From contig CAJUFX010000007.1 in assembly GCA_910586395.1 (NCBI GenBank), positions 4,517-68,516 on the forward strand: a stretch of DNA of 64,000 nt. Direction: 5' to 3'. Positions 15,012-24,119 of this stretch are shown here, piece by piece. A model generated the notes under the pieces. That model was not told where the DNA came from, did no database searches, and worked only from the letters and a program-made list of their open reading frames with translations. This stretch comes from an uncultured Bacteroidales bacterium. GTDB taxonomy: Bacteria; Bacteroidota; Bacteroidia; Bacteroidales; P3. The translations under genes and the position numbers were made by a program. Position 1 is the stretch's first letter. Each line of letters opens with the position of its first letter.

Positions 15012-17348
15012 TTAGTAATTGGGGCAGGTCGCGCTTTTGATGATGAAATAGACGGTTTGGTAGGGCGGACGGTTCTCGTGAGACAGGCCGCCGCCAGTCG
15101 TAGTTACGTAATTGGAGAGAGTGCCTTCTTTGCCTTCTAATCCGGATGGAATATAGGTGTCTTTTGGGGTGGTGTTCCAATCCTTGCCGGGCATGCTGAC
15201 CACTCGGACACTCACTTTATGGTTGTGGCTTGGTATATGGTCCGTCGTCAGGATTACGCTCGAATAGCCGCCCGTCGCGCCTTGGCTGTATTCTGTGAGC
15301 GTGCCGGATGCAGGTTCAATGGCGCCTTGTACGTTATTGACCGCGACCGGGAAACGGTCTTGCATCTGAGTGAATTCGCACCACCCCTCCGGCAGGTTGT
15401 CGAGCGACGAACGTATGAGGACCGTCCCCTCGGGATAGGCGTCGGCCGTCGCCTTGAGGTTCTCGGCATAGGCCTTGTCCATCTGCTTCAACGCGCCGAT
15501 GGTCACGATGCGGTTCTTGCCGCCGCCCGCCGTATCGGTTGGAATCCGGCTGTCGCTCAGGGTCGGGTGACCGCCCAGGACAGGACTGGAAGCCACGGAG
15601 AGGTCCCCCATGACCCAACTGCCTTGCAGTTGGCTTTCTGAGGCCTGCAAGGTGCCGTTATAGAACTTGACTATATTGTCATATACCGCTTTCTGACCGC
15701 TTGTGATATGTACCGATGTATTGTCGGGTACCAAGTCCGACAGTTTCGTAGGACGGCTGCTGACATAGCCCCATGTGCAGCCGCTCTTTAAGGCGAGGGT
15801 GGCATAGACGGGATGGTTCTTGACATCGTTGAACGAACAGGACGTCCACAACTTTGGCCAACTCTTCACATCGGGCGTGTTGTACAGGTCATTGATGCTG
15901 TTGCTCCTGATGAACGCCGTCTTGAAATCGGGCACGTCCTTCAGGTCGGCATACCGGCCGCTGTACATCACTTCCGCATAGTCGGGACGGTTTGTCAGCA
16001 GCGAAAAGTCGTTTTGTTGGGCCGCTGTGGAAAGCGTGTCCAATAATAGGTCGGCCGCTTCGTTCCAGTTGCGCTTGTCGTTCTCGCTCACGAGGGTGTA
16101 GTAGCCCGATGCGTTGTTGATGCTGCTGGCGTAGTCGGCCACTGATAGTTTGGACGAAGTATTGGCGTAGTTCGTCCAGCGGCTTATCTCGGATTCGGTC
16201 ACGGTGTTGTGATCGGCGTCCGGCTTCAGGTCGCGCAAGGAGGTTGCGATGGCCGGCTTGTTACGCAGGTCGTTGTAGCTACCGCTGAAATGCCCCATGG
16301 CCGCCGACTGATCCCAGCGGATGATGTCTTCGTCGCTGACCGTCTGTGCCGTATAACTCTGCGTAAGATCTGATAATTTCGTCGGAATAGGTGTGGCTGC
16401 ATGACGCTCCCAGGCTTCTTTTTCGGCCAAGGTCACTGGCATATAATACTCGTCGCTCGTCAAGTCGCTTACCTTGGTTGGAATCTCTTTCTTGGAGGCC
16501 GTCTGCCAACGCTCTTTCTCCTCTTGGGTTACGGTACGGTGCAGGCTGTCCTGCGCCAACTCGCGCAGACGGGTCGGGATGGCCCGCTGCGACGCGCTGT
16601 CCCAGCGGCGCTTGTCCATATCGCTTACACTCTGGGCGTATTCGTCGCTCTTCAGGTCGGACAGCCTATGTGGCACTGTCGTGGCGGCATGACGCTCCCA
16701 ACGCTGTGTCTCGGCTAAGGAGACCGTCATATAATAGTCGTCGGTGGACAACTCTTTAAGATGGGTGGGATAGGCGGGTACGTTGCTCATGTCGCCGTAG
16801 TCGCCCGTATAGGCCACCTTGGCAAGTTCCGGAATGCTCTCCGGAATGACGGGGCGGCCCGTAAGGTCGTTGTAACTGCCTGTCACGGCCACTTTAGCAA
16901 GTGTGGTGACACCGCTGCCGCTGTCGCTCCGGATATTGGGCTTGTTTATAAGGTCGTCATAAGCGCCCGTGAACGCCACAGCCGCAAAGTCGCCCGCCAG
17001 AAGTGTGTCGCCCAATAGGTCCTGCACCGGCATCAGGCTGACCCAACTGCGGCCGTCGTAAGCGTAGTAGCCCGCTTTTTTGTCAATCTGATAGACGGTA
17101 AGCCCCACCGCAGACGAATCGACCGCGATAAGACGGCGTTGGGCGGCCGACAGGCGCGGTATCAACACGCCCTTTTTCAGGTTGATGACGACGGCCGCCG
17201 TCGCCGGACTCCGCTCTTCGGAAAGGCCGACGGTGAAAGGCGGTGATACGGGCGTCTCCTCGCGTTGTGCATGGCCTGCCTCTGGGAATATGGATAGGAC
17301 GGTCAGCAATAGTATGATGTATCTGTTTGATTTTGATTGTTTTTCCAT
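15012..17348 (-). CDS. Phage-tail-fibre-like surface protein A
   Basis: A 778-residue protein from ATG 17348 (MEKQSKSNRY, signal peptide ending GHAQ). The frame is open further upstream, but only this start gives a signal peptide. An N-terminal domain has KKGVLIPRLSAAQRRLIAV and GLTVYQIDKKAGYYAYDG. The shaft repeats units of the form IPTxLxDLxxDxxxxTVTxxExxRW and VAVTGSYNDLTGRPVIP. The C-terminus is tail-collar/MDP-like: GWCEFTQMQDRFPV, IPSHNHK, GGGLSHENRPPY. It has no CTD of its own. Adhesive tip role inferred. Confidence 0.75.
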   Translation of the reverse strand: MEKQSKSNRYIILLLTVLSIFPEAGHAQREETPVSPPFTVGLSEERSPATAAVVINLKKGVLIPRLSAAQRRLIAVDSSAVGLTVYQIDKKAGYYAYDGRSWVSLMPVQDLLGDTLLAGDFAAVAFTGAYDDLINKPNIRSDSGSGVTTLAKVAVTGSYNDLTGRPVIPESIPELAKVAYTGDYGDMSNVPAYPTHLKELSTDDYYMTVSLAETQRWERHAATTVPHRLSDLKSDEYAQSVSDMDKRRWDSASQRAIPTRLRELAQDSLHRTVTQEEKERWQTASKKEIPTKVSDLTSDEYYMPVTLAEKEAWERHAATPIPTKLSDLTQSYTAQTVSDEDIIRWDQSAAMGHFSGSYNDLRNKPAIATSLRDLKPDADHNTVTESEISRWTNYANTSSKLSVADYASSINNASGYYTLVSENDKRNWNEAADLLLDTLSTAAQQNDFSLLTNRPDYAEVMYSGRYADLKDVPDFKTAFIRSNSINDLYNTPDVKSWPKLWTSCSFNDVKNHPVYATLALKSGCTWGYVSSRPTKLSDLVPDNTSVHITSGQKAVYDNIVKFYNGTLQASESQLQGSWVMGDLSVASSPVLGGHPTLSDSRIPTDTAGGGKNRIVTIGALKQMDKAYAENLKATADAYPEGTVLIRSSLDNLPEGWCEFTQMQDRFPVAVNNVQGAIEPASGTLTEYSQGATGGYSSVILTTDHIPSHNHKVSVRVVSMPGKDWNTTPKDTYIPSGLEGKEGTLSNYVTTTGGGLSHENRPPYQTVYFIIKSATCPNY

Positions 17349-17376
17349 TGCTTGATGTTGTTTGAAGGATTGTCTG

Positions 17377-19779
17377 TCAGTTGGCGGGACAATTGCTTTT
17401 GGTGTATTCGATGAATCGGATGACGTAATAGGGCGGCAGGTTGTTGTGTGCCACGGTGGCGTAACTATCGTAAGAAGTGGCATCGCCGGTTCCGGGATGG
17501 GAGTTGTAGCCGATGAGACCATCTTCATGGCTATTGTATGTGTCGATATTGTCGTTCTTAAACACTCTCATATCAGTGTCATCTGCATCCTTGGTTCGTT
17601 TTTCTTTCTTATAGAAAAAATCATGTTTGTGGCTCGGTATCTGATCTATCGTCAGGGTCACGGTCTCAGCACCGCCGGTGGACGGTTGCGGGGGATACAC
17701 CATCGGATTTTTGCCCATCGGAAACCTCCCTTTCAGGGCTTCGTATTCTTTCCAGCACCCCCCGAACCGGTCGCTCTTGCCGCCGTTTGGTAGCGAGTTG
17801 GCGTCATGCCACATCATCACGGCGCCCTCAGGAATGGGACATTCGGTATCTGTGGCTACATTCGCCGCATACCTGTCCAAAGCCGTGGCCGCCCCTACCG
17901 TGGCCACATAGTTGTCGTAGGCCGTGCTGTTCCACATCGTCCTCCCGTCTGGAAAACTGCCAGCCACGGTCGGTGTGCCCTCTAAAGTGAGGTTGTCTGC
18001 CAGCTTTAAGTTGGTGTATGTGCCGTAAACCTCATTCAACGAATACCCGGTAGGGCTTGGAACGCCGGTGATAAGCAGTTTTTCCCGTGCGGTATTGTAC
18101 GTGTTGTACTCAGAAGAAGACACGTGGACGGCACCGGCATCCTCGGTAAAGTCGCTCAGTCCCTCCGGCTTGTCGCCGATGTGGCGCGAGTTGCCGTCTT
18201 TGATGAACTCGCTGTGCAGGTCGGGCTTGTCATAGAGCAGGCTGTTATACGACAGGTTGTCCAGGAATCCGCTCTCCACCGCCAGCAATTTCGGCAGACC
18301 TACCGCGGAAAGGTCGTTGTAGTTACCTGTAACCGGCGCGGTATTGGGAGAGAAAGTAGGCGCGCCTATAAGCATCGACCACATGCCCTGACGGCCGAAA
18401 TCCGACAAGGGACGGTAGCCGTCCATGTAGGTCGGGTCGCCGTGCAGGATGAAAGCGTTGGGATCGATGTCCTCGTACTCGGGAATCTCGCGTACCACCA
18501 TGCTGTCCCAACGGGTGCGCTCCGCATCGCTTATCAGACGGTACTGCATGTTGTCGTCCTTGAGTTCAGACAGACGTGTCGGAACGGGGCGGCGGTACGC
18601 GCTGTCCCATAACTCCCTCTCTTTGTAACTTATTATCTTGTGGAGCGCATCATCGGTAAACTGGCTCAGATGGCGCGGTATCTCCGGCAGGTCTTTCAAG
18701 TCGGCATAGTTGCCGCTGAAAAACATCGCATCGGCATGGCTCGTCCAGCGTTCCATCTGACGGGTGGTAATGGTCCTGTGCAGGCTGTCCTCGTCCAACT
18801 CGCGCAGCATCGTCGGGATATAACGGGCGGAGGCGGCCTCGTAACGGGCTATGTCGCCGTCGCTGACCGTCTGCGCGTACTCATCGCTCTTTAGGTCGTA
18901 CAACGCTTTTGGAACGGGCGTGGCAGCATGACGGTTCCACGCCTCTTTCTCTGCCAAGGTCACCGTCTTGTAATAGTCATCGGTTGTAAGGTCGGATAAC
19001 GCACTTGGAATGCTACGGGATGCGGCCGTCTGCCAACGCTCTATCTCCTCTTGGGTCACGGTGCGGTGCAGGCTGTCCTGCGCCAACTCGCGCAGACGGC
19101 TCAGGATGACCCGTTGCGAAGCGCTGTCCCAACGGCGCCTGTCCGCATCGCTTACCAGACGGTAGAACTCGTCGGTCTTTAGATCGGCAGTGCGTTCGGG
19201 GATGGCGGGCCGCCTGTCGAGGTCTTTATACTCGCCGGTTATGGCTACCAGTCGTAGCCCTTGCAGACTTTTGGGAATCTCGGGCAGGTCTATCAAGTCG
19301 TAATAGTCGCCCGTATAGGCCACCTTGGCAAAACCATCGCCGTCGGGCGTGGTGGGCAGGACGGGCCGTCCCGTGAGGTCGTTGTAACTGCCCGTCACGG
19401 CCACCGTAGCAAAACGCAGCTGACCGTCCTCGTCCGACAGGACAAGGCCTGGGTTAAGGTACTGCCAGACCGTCCCGTCCCACACATACAGTCCCGCCAC
19501 CGAATCGGTTTGATAGACGGTAAGGCCGGCCGTTGATGGCTCCACCCGGAGAATATGTCGCTGCCCTGCCGTCAGACGGGGTAGCAACACCCCCCGCTTG
19601 GTGGAACGGATCTCTACCGCCGACGCCGGATGCGGCACCACCCGACTGGTACCGTCGCCGTTAAGACCGATTGACGGTTGGCCTTGGCCCTGTGCCGACA
19701 AACGGCCACCGGAAAGAACCGGCATCAGCGCGAGGCCCAGCATAAGACGCAGAATTGGATGAGGATTCAAAGGTTTCAT
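17377..19779 (-). CDS. Phage-tail-fibre-like surface protein B
   Basis: An 800-residue paralogue of protein A with signal peptide ending RLSAQ. It has the same N-terminal domain (RGVLLPRLTAGQRHIL, GLTVYQTDSVAGLYVWDG) and a longer shaft with many VTLAEKEAWNRHAATP and LRELAQDSLHRTVTQEE units. Its C-terminal tip keeps KGRFPMGKNP, IPSHKHDF and NNLPPYYVIRF but has different loops from A and C. It ends KSNCPAN, like SATCPNY in A. It is 28 bp before gene A. The tips vary more than the shafts, as in receptor-binding fibres. Confidence 0.75.
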   Translation of the reverse strand: MKPLNPHPILRLMLGLALMPVLSGGRLSAQGQGQPSIGLNGDGTSRVVPHPASAVEIRSTKRGVLLPRLTAGQRHILRVEPSTAGLTVYQTDSVAGLYVWDGTVWQYLNPGLVLSDEDGQLRFATVAVTGSYNDLTGRPVLPTTPDGDGFAKVAYTGDYYDLIDLPEIPKSLQGLRLVAITGEYKDLDRRPAIPERTADLKTDEFYRLVSDADRRRWDSASQRVILSRLRELAQDSLHRTVTQEEIERWQTAASRSIPSALSDLTTDDYYKTVTLAEKEAWNRHAATPVPKALYDLKSDEYAQTVSDGDIARYEAASARYIPTMLRELDEDSLHRTITTRQMERWTSHADAMFFSGNYADLKDLPEIPRHLSQFTDDALHKIISYKERELWDSAYRRPVPTRLSELKDDNMQYRLISDAERTRWDSMVVREIPEYEDIDPNAFILHGDPTYMDGYRPLSDFGRQGMWSMLIGAPTFSPNTAPVTGNYNDLSAVGLPKLLAVESGFLDNLSYNSLLYDKPDLHSEFIKDGNSRHIGDKPEGLSDFTEDAGAVHVSSSEYNTYNTAREKLLITGVPSPTGYSLNEVYGTYTNLKLADNLTLEGTPTVAGSFPDGRTMWNSTAYDNYVATVGAATALDRYAANVATDTECPIPEGAVMMWHDANSLPNGGKSDRFGGCWKEYEALKGRFPMGKNPMVYPPQPSTGGAETVTLTIDQIPSHKHDFFYKKEKRTKDADDTDMRVFKNDNIDTYNSHEDGLIGYNSHPGTGDATSYDSYATVAHNNLPPYYVIRFIEYTKSNCPAN

Positions 19780-19798
19780 ATCTGAAGTTTTTATCTGT

Positions 19799-22045
19799 CT
19801 ATTTCTTTCTTAGGATGTACAGGGCGAAGTAGGGCGGACGGTTCTCGTGCGACAGGCCGCCGCCCGTATAGGCGGTCTCGTAGCGTGTCTCGCGGCTGAT
19901 TGTGGAGAACTCTGTGCTTTTATCATTGTCATTTCCAAAGCGCAGGTGATATGTGGGGGTTATTCCCGCCTTATGGGTGTGTGCCGGTATCTCCATATCC
20001 GTCAGGGTGTGTCTTTCTTCGCCCCCCGTACCGCCGACGGCGCCGAACGTGCCGCTGCTGCCTCCATACCCGACCGGAAACCGCCCCTGCATCCCGCCAA
20101 CCACCTCCCAGCCGTCGGGAATCTGACCGTTGGGACTGTAGTAGAAAATGATGCTTCCGCTTGGAATGACACTCTTGCTGCCGTTCTTGATGTCCGCGAT
20201 GTTCTTGGCATCCATCGCGTTGGCTTGGCCATAGGTCAGTACCGCATCCGTCCTGCCGTCCGGATTGGAAAAACCGCCCTCTATCATGGTGCTGTACGGC
20301 AGGCGGCAGTCGGCTTTGACGCGCAGGGCATTGTAAGGGCCCGTAAAATCGCCGTGTACGCCGCTTTTCGTGAGCTCATCGACAAGCCCGTTCCACTCGT
20401 CACGTTTTTGAGCCGTCACATGGGCCGAACGCGTGTCCCCGCTCCAATGCGACTTCTTCCGGAGTGTCTCATAGTCGGCGAGGTCTTTGAAGTCACCTGT
20501 CACGGCCACGCGTACATAGGCCGGCGTATCGACAAGCGACTGGTAACTGACTTCCATCTTGTCGCGGTAGATGTCTTCGGGACGGCCGTTCAAATCGTTG
20601 TAGTCGCCCGTCAAGGCTACGGAAGCCCACACGGGATAGTCGTTGCTCAGATTGTTGATATACTCGAAGCTACCGCTTTTTGCGAGGTCCTTGCTGTATG
20701 GCTTGTACTGATAATCGTAGGGTATATCTTCGTAGTCGCCGCTGAATGCCGCCTCGGCGATGGACGGCATCTGACGGGATGCACCTGCATTCCAGCGGTC
20801 CACATCCCGCTGCAACGGAACCCGGTGTTCGGCATCATCCGTCAGATCCGTCAAATACTGTTTGTACTGGCGGCGGACCATCGTCTCCCATCGCGCCTTG
20901 TCCGCGGCTGACACATCCTGATAGAAGTCGTCCGACAGAATCTGACATAACGAATCAGGAATGACCGGCTTATTTGTCAAGTCGCGGTAGTCGCCGCTGA
21001 AGCCTACCAGCGTCACGGCTTCGTCCCAACGGCCGGCTTGCTCCTCGGTCACAATCAGATGGCTGTAGTCGGTCATCAGGTCGCTTACCCTGGTCGGAAT
21101 CTCGCGCTCGGCCGCCGCCGTCAAGGCGGCCTTGACCGACGAGGTAAGCGTACGGTGCAGGCTGTCCTGACGCAACTCGCGCAGACGGGTCGGGATATAA
21201 CGGGAGGCGGCACTGTCCCAACGCTCTATGTCGCGGCTGCTGACCGTCTGCGCGTACTCATCGCTCTTTAGGTCGTACAACGCTTTTGGAATGGGCGTGG
21301 CAGCATGACGGTTCCACGCCTCTTTCTCTGCCAAGGTCACCGTCATATAATAGTCGTCGGTCTTCATGTCAGACAACGTACTCGGAATGCTACGGGCGGC
21401 CGCCGTCTGCCATCGCTCTTTCTCCTCTTGGGTCACGGTGCGGTGCAGGCTGTCCTGCGGCAGTTCGCGCAAGGCCGACGGAATGACGGGCCTGTTTTTT
21501 AAATCACCGTAATCGCCCGTGAACGCTGCCGTCGCTATGTCGGATATGCTCTCCGGGATGACGGGCTTGTTTATAAGGTCGTTGTAATTGCCGGTCACGG
21601 CTACCGTCGCAAGGACTGTCGTATCGGAACCGTCGGGAAGATAAGGACGGTCTTTCAAGTCGTAATAGTCGCCCGTATAGGCCACACGGGCAAACGACAG
21701 AGGCTGGTCGTCGTGGCCGTTGTCGGGAATCAGAATGGGGTTGAGAAAGACCCAGTGTCCGCTCTGGACTAAGTAATAGCCTATATTGCCGTCCGTCTGA
21801 AAGACCAGCAGGCCGTCACTGCTCGTGTCTATTGACATCGACAGGCGGCTTTCCTTGCTTAAACGGGGCAGGAGTATGCCCCTGTCGGACGACTGTAAGT
21901 CCACCGCCACCGACTCATGCGGATCTATCTCGCCGTCGCCGTCTGCGTTGAACGTTATCTGGGCATGCGTCATCAACGGCATGCTGAATGACAGGAACAA
22001 CAGCAGGAGTCCTGTCATGTTCCTTTTATTGTACTTACTTTTCAT
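19799..22045 (-). CDS. Phage-tail-fibre-like surface protein C
   Basis: A 748-residue paralogue from ATG 22045 (signal peptide MKSKYNKRNMTGLLLLFLSFSMPLMTHAQ). It begins with a short FNADGDGEIDPHESVAVD segment, then RGILLPRLSKESRL and the same TVTxxExxRW/YxGDYxDL shaft units. The tip has GWEVVGGMQGRFPVGYGG, IPAHTHKAG and GGGLSHENRPPY. It overlaps traQ by 11 bp (22035-22045). This is the point where the tra operon runs into the fibre genes and is the main evidence that they are expressed together. Confidence 0.77.
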   Translation of the reverse strand: MKSKYNKRNMTGLLLLFLSFSMPLMTHAQITFNADGDGEIDPHESVAVDLQSSDRGILLPRLSKESRLSMSIDTSSDGLLVFQTDGNIGYYLVQSGHWVFLNPILIPDNGHDDQPLSFARVAYTGDYYDLKDRPYLPDGSDTTVLATVAVTGNYNDLINKPVIPESISDIATAAFTGDYGDLKNRPVIPSALRELPQDSLHRTVTQEEKERWQTAAARSIPSTLSDMKTDDYYMTVTLAEKEAWNRHAATPIPKALYDLKSDEYAQTVSSRDIERWDSAASRYIPTRLRELRQDSLHRTLTSSVKAALTAAAEREIPTRVSDLMTDYSHLIVTEEQAGRWDEAVTLVGFSGDYRDLTNKPVIPDSLCQILSDDFYQDVSAADKARWETMVRRQYKQYLTDLTDDAEHRVPLQRDVDRWNAGASRQMPSIAEAAFSGDYEDIPYDYQYKPYSKDLAKSGSFEYINNLSNDYPVWASVALTGDYNDLNGRPEDIYRDKMEVSYQSLVDTPAYVRVAVTGDFKDLADYETLRKKSHWSGDTRSAHVTAQKRDEWNGLVDELTKSGVHGDFTGPYNALRVKADCRLPYSTMIEGGFSNPDGRTDAVLTYGQANAMDAKNIADIKNGSKSVIPSGSIIFYYSPNGQIPDGWEVVGGMQGRFPVGYGGSSGTFGAVGGTGGEERHTLTDMEIPAHTHKAGITPTYHLRFGNDNDKSTEFSTISRETRYETAYTGGGLSHENRPPYFALYILRKK

Positions 22046-22478
22046 CGCTCTCGGAATGTTGTTGGTTAAACGTGAGGGTAACGGCCTGATGGTGCTCGTA
22101 ACTGTCGATAAAGACAAGTTCCAGGATGTGCGTGCTGGCGGCTTTGCCCCAGTCGGGCATATAAGTCATTACGAACTGGCGTCCCGGCAACCGGTATAAT
22201 ACATTGGGACGCATCACGCTGTCGCCCCGCAACCGCAGTTGTCCCTCCCCCTCGCTCGGGAAATAACGTACGTTATAACGCGTGCTGTCGTGCAGACAAC
22301 CCGCCTCGCCGGGGACAATCTCAAAATAGACCTCCGCGATACCGCCCTCTTCCAATGTCTGGCGGTAAGGCAACGTCTCGACGCCGAAGTCAAATGCACA
22401 CCTGACATCTATCGACGAACAGCCGGCACAACAAAACAGAAGGGACAACAGCAATGCGGGTTTTATGTGTTTTTCCAT
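22035..22478 (-). CDS. traQ: Conjugative transfer protein TraQ (DUF3872)
   Basis: From ATG 22478 it has 147 residues and a lipoprotein signal (LLFCCAGCSS). The core VETLPYRQTLEEGGIAEVYFEIVPGEAGCLHDSTRYNVRYF and RLPGRQFVMTYMPDWG matches TraQ of Bacteroides conjugative transposons, an envelope protein of unclear role. The long upstream frame is a shadow of traO. It is the last tra gene before the fibre genes, 23 bp after traO. Confidence 0.85.
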   Translation of the reverse strand: MEKHIKPALLLSLLFCCAGCSSIDVRCAFDFGVETLPYRQTLEEGGIAEVYFEIVPGEAGCLHDSTRYNVRYFPSEGEGQLRLRGDSVMRPNVLYRLPGRQFVMTYMPDWGKAASTHILELVFIDSYEHHQAVTLTFNQQHSESDEK

Positions 22479-22501
22479 GGCAATGAGGTTGTTGTATGTT
22501 G

Positions 22502-23062
22502 TTATTTGATGATGAACTTCAGGCCGAGGCCGGCCTCGGTATGCCACAGACCTACATCGCTGTTGGCCAAACATTTCTCCCGGATACGAAGCAGGATGAC
22601 ATACGTGTCGTTTAGATAATATTCCGCCTCCAGCCCCAATGCGCCGCCGAACACGAAACGGTTCCGGTCTTGGATGCGGCCGCCGTCGGAGAGGACATAA
22701 CGCCCCCAATTGACCCACTCGTGCCCTATGACCGCATCCACGCCCAATGACAGATAAAACGTGCGGCGGCGGTCTTGCAACAGTCTCAGGTAATAGCCGC
22801 CCTGTGCGGTCACCTGTACCAGGGGCAATTTCTGTGTGTAGTAACGGTCATGGTTCATCAGATAATTGACGCCGAAGTTCCAGTGGTGCTTTCGCTTGGT
22901 GTACATACTGTAGCCCGCCTCCACATAGAAACCGGGCTTCTCGGTCACGCCGCCGTTGACGGTGATGCCGCCCATGCGCGGCAGGTATCGTTGCGCCGTA
23001 ACTTTATCCGGCAACAGCAATACACAACAGGCCAACAGACCTATGATGATAGTCTTCTTCAT
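22502..23062 (-). CDS. traO: Conjugative transfer protein TraO
   Basis: 186 residues from ATG 23062 (signal peptide ending TAQR). The early QRYLPRMGGITVNGGV and barrel-like strands (GFYVEAGYSMYTKRKHHWNFGVNYL, QGGYYLRLLQDRRRTFYLSLGVDAVIG) match TraO. It ends GLGLKFIIK. TraO is thought to be an outer-membrane barrel of the mating apparatus. It lies 16 bp after traN. Confidence 0.88.
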   Translation of the reverse strand: MKKTIIIGLLACCVLLLPDKVTAQRYLPRMGGITVNGGVTEKPGFYVEAGYSMYTKRKHHWNFGVNYLMNHDRYYTQKLPLVQVTAQGGYYLRLLQDRRRTFYLSLGVDAVIGHEWVNWGRYVLSDGGRIQDRNRFVFGGALGLEAEYYLNDTYVILLRIREKCLANSDVGLWHTEAGLGLKFIIK

Positions 23063-23078
23063 GAGCGCTCCTCCCAGT

Positions 23079-24074
23079 TTATTGGATGATGAACTCCGAC
23101 AATATCTTGGCATGGACGAGGTCGATGTTCTCCACCGTCAGCACCTGATGGCGGCCGCCGTCTTTCTCGTGCAGGTCTATCTCCAGAAGTTTCTCCTGAG
23201 GTATCGTGAATATCGGGAAAGCGAATACTATACGTTCGGTAGCCTTGCTCTCCACGCGGGTGACGTAGTTGTAGGCACGCACCGGTTGCAAAACGGTCTC
23301 TTGTGTGGTTGTACGCTTGACAAGTTTCTTGTCCACCAACTTGAAGGTGATATAGTCTATATTATAAGGTACGGCCGAGGTGTTCTTGAGCTCGGCATGG
23401 AAATAGATAAGGTCGTTGTGGGTGTACACTCCCTTGACAAGCCACTGGATACCAAGTACCTTGCTGCCGATATGGCGCAAGAGACGTGTGTTCTGGTCGT
23501 ATATCGACTTCATGATCATGCGTACGAGGGTAGGGCTCTCCTGATTCAGTTCTTTGAGGAACACCTCTATCGAGTTGTTGGGGCGGTTCTGCGCGCTACC
23601 GTCGTTAAGGAAGTCTTTCATCTCTATGTTGAGTTTCAACGGTTCTTTCGCAAAACGGACATTGAAACTGTAAAACGCCCCGTCTTCAGTGATGACCGCC
23701 ATATTGGTCTCTCCGGCAAACCATTGCATGGCCGCCTTGACACGCAGAACGTTCTCCGCATCTCCGGCCTTGCCGGCTATGAGGTTGCTGTTGCCTAAAT
23801 CCACATAACGGATGCTGCTCGGAAAGATGATGTGCGTTGTCTTGTCGAAAGTTACTTCCAGGGCGTATGGAGGAATCATCCTGTCCCAGGATATGGTCTT
23901 GCTGTAGCCGTCGAAATAATCGCCGGTGCTGTTCTCGTCAAGGCTGTGTGTCTGTAACAAACTCAGGCCCGCACTGTTGAGTTGGGCAATAGCCGGACGC
24001 ACTGACAGAACCACCGATAAGATGGCTGAACCTATAAGGAGGAGGGGGCGAAATGGATGAATGGTGTATGTCAT
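23079..24074 (-). CDS. traN: Conjugative transfer protein TraN (VirB9-like, DUF4138)
   Basis: 331 residues with a signal peptide ending AIAQ. YALEVTFDKTTHIIFPSSIRYVDLGNSNLIAGKAGDAENVLRVKAA is the TraN signature, with AVITEDGAFYSFNVRF next. TraN is the Bacteroidetes counterpart of VirB9 in the outer part of the T4SS core complex. It probably contacts TraM (VirB10-like), encoded 45 bp upstream. Confidence 0.92.
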   Translation of the reverse strand: MTYTIHPFRPLLLIGSAILSVVLSVRPAIAQLNSAGLSLLQTHSLDENSTGDYFDGYSKTISWDRMIPPYALEVTFDKTTHIIFPSSIRYVDLGNSNLIAGKAGDAENVLRVKAAMQWFAGETNMAVITEDGAFYSFNVRFAKEPLKLNIEMKDFLNDGSAQNRPNNSIEVFLKELNQESPTLVRMIMKSIYDQNTRLLRHIGSKVLGIQWLVKGVYTHNDLIYFHAELKNTSAVPYNIDYITFKLVDKKLVKRTTTQETVLQPVRAYNYVTRVESKATERIVFAFPIFTIPQEKLLEIDLHEKDGGRHQVLTVENIDLVHAKILSEFIIQ

Positions 24075-24119
24075 GGCTGTAAGTGTTTTAACGTTTATAA
24101 TGTTTCAATTAAATGTGTT

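Noticed and set aside
19847..20911. 354-codon plus-strand frame
   Set aside because: Antisense to fibre C; the minus-strand protein has a signal peptide and fibre motifs.
11774..22045. Reading the left fibre module as a prophage tail region
   Set aside because: All proteins have Sec signal peptides, and there are no capsid, tail-tube, baseplate or lysis genes. A T9SS CTD protein and PorP/SprF-like barrel are present, so surface fibres fit better.
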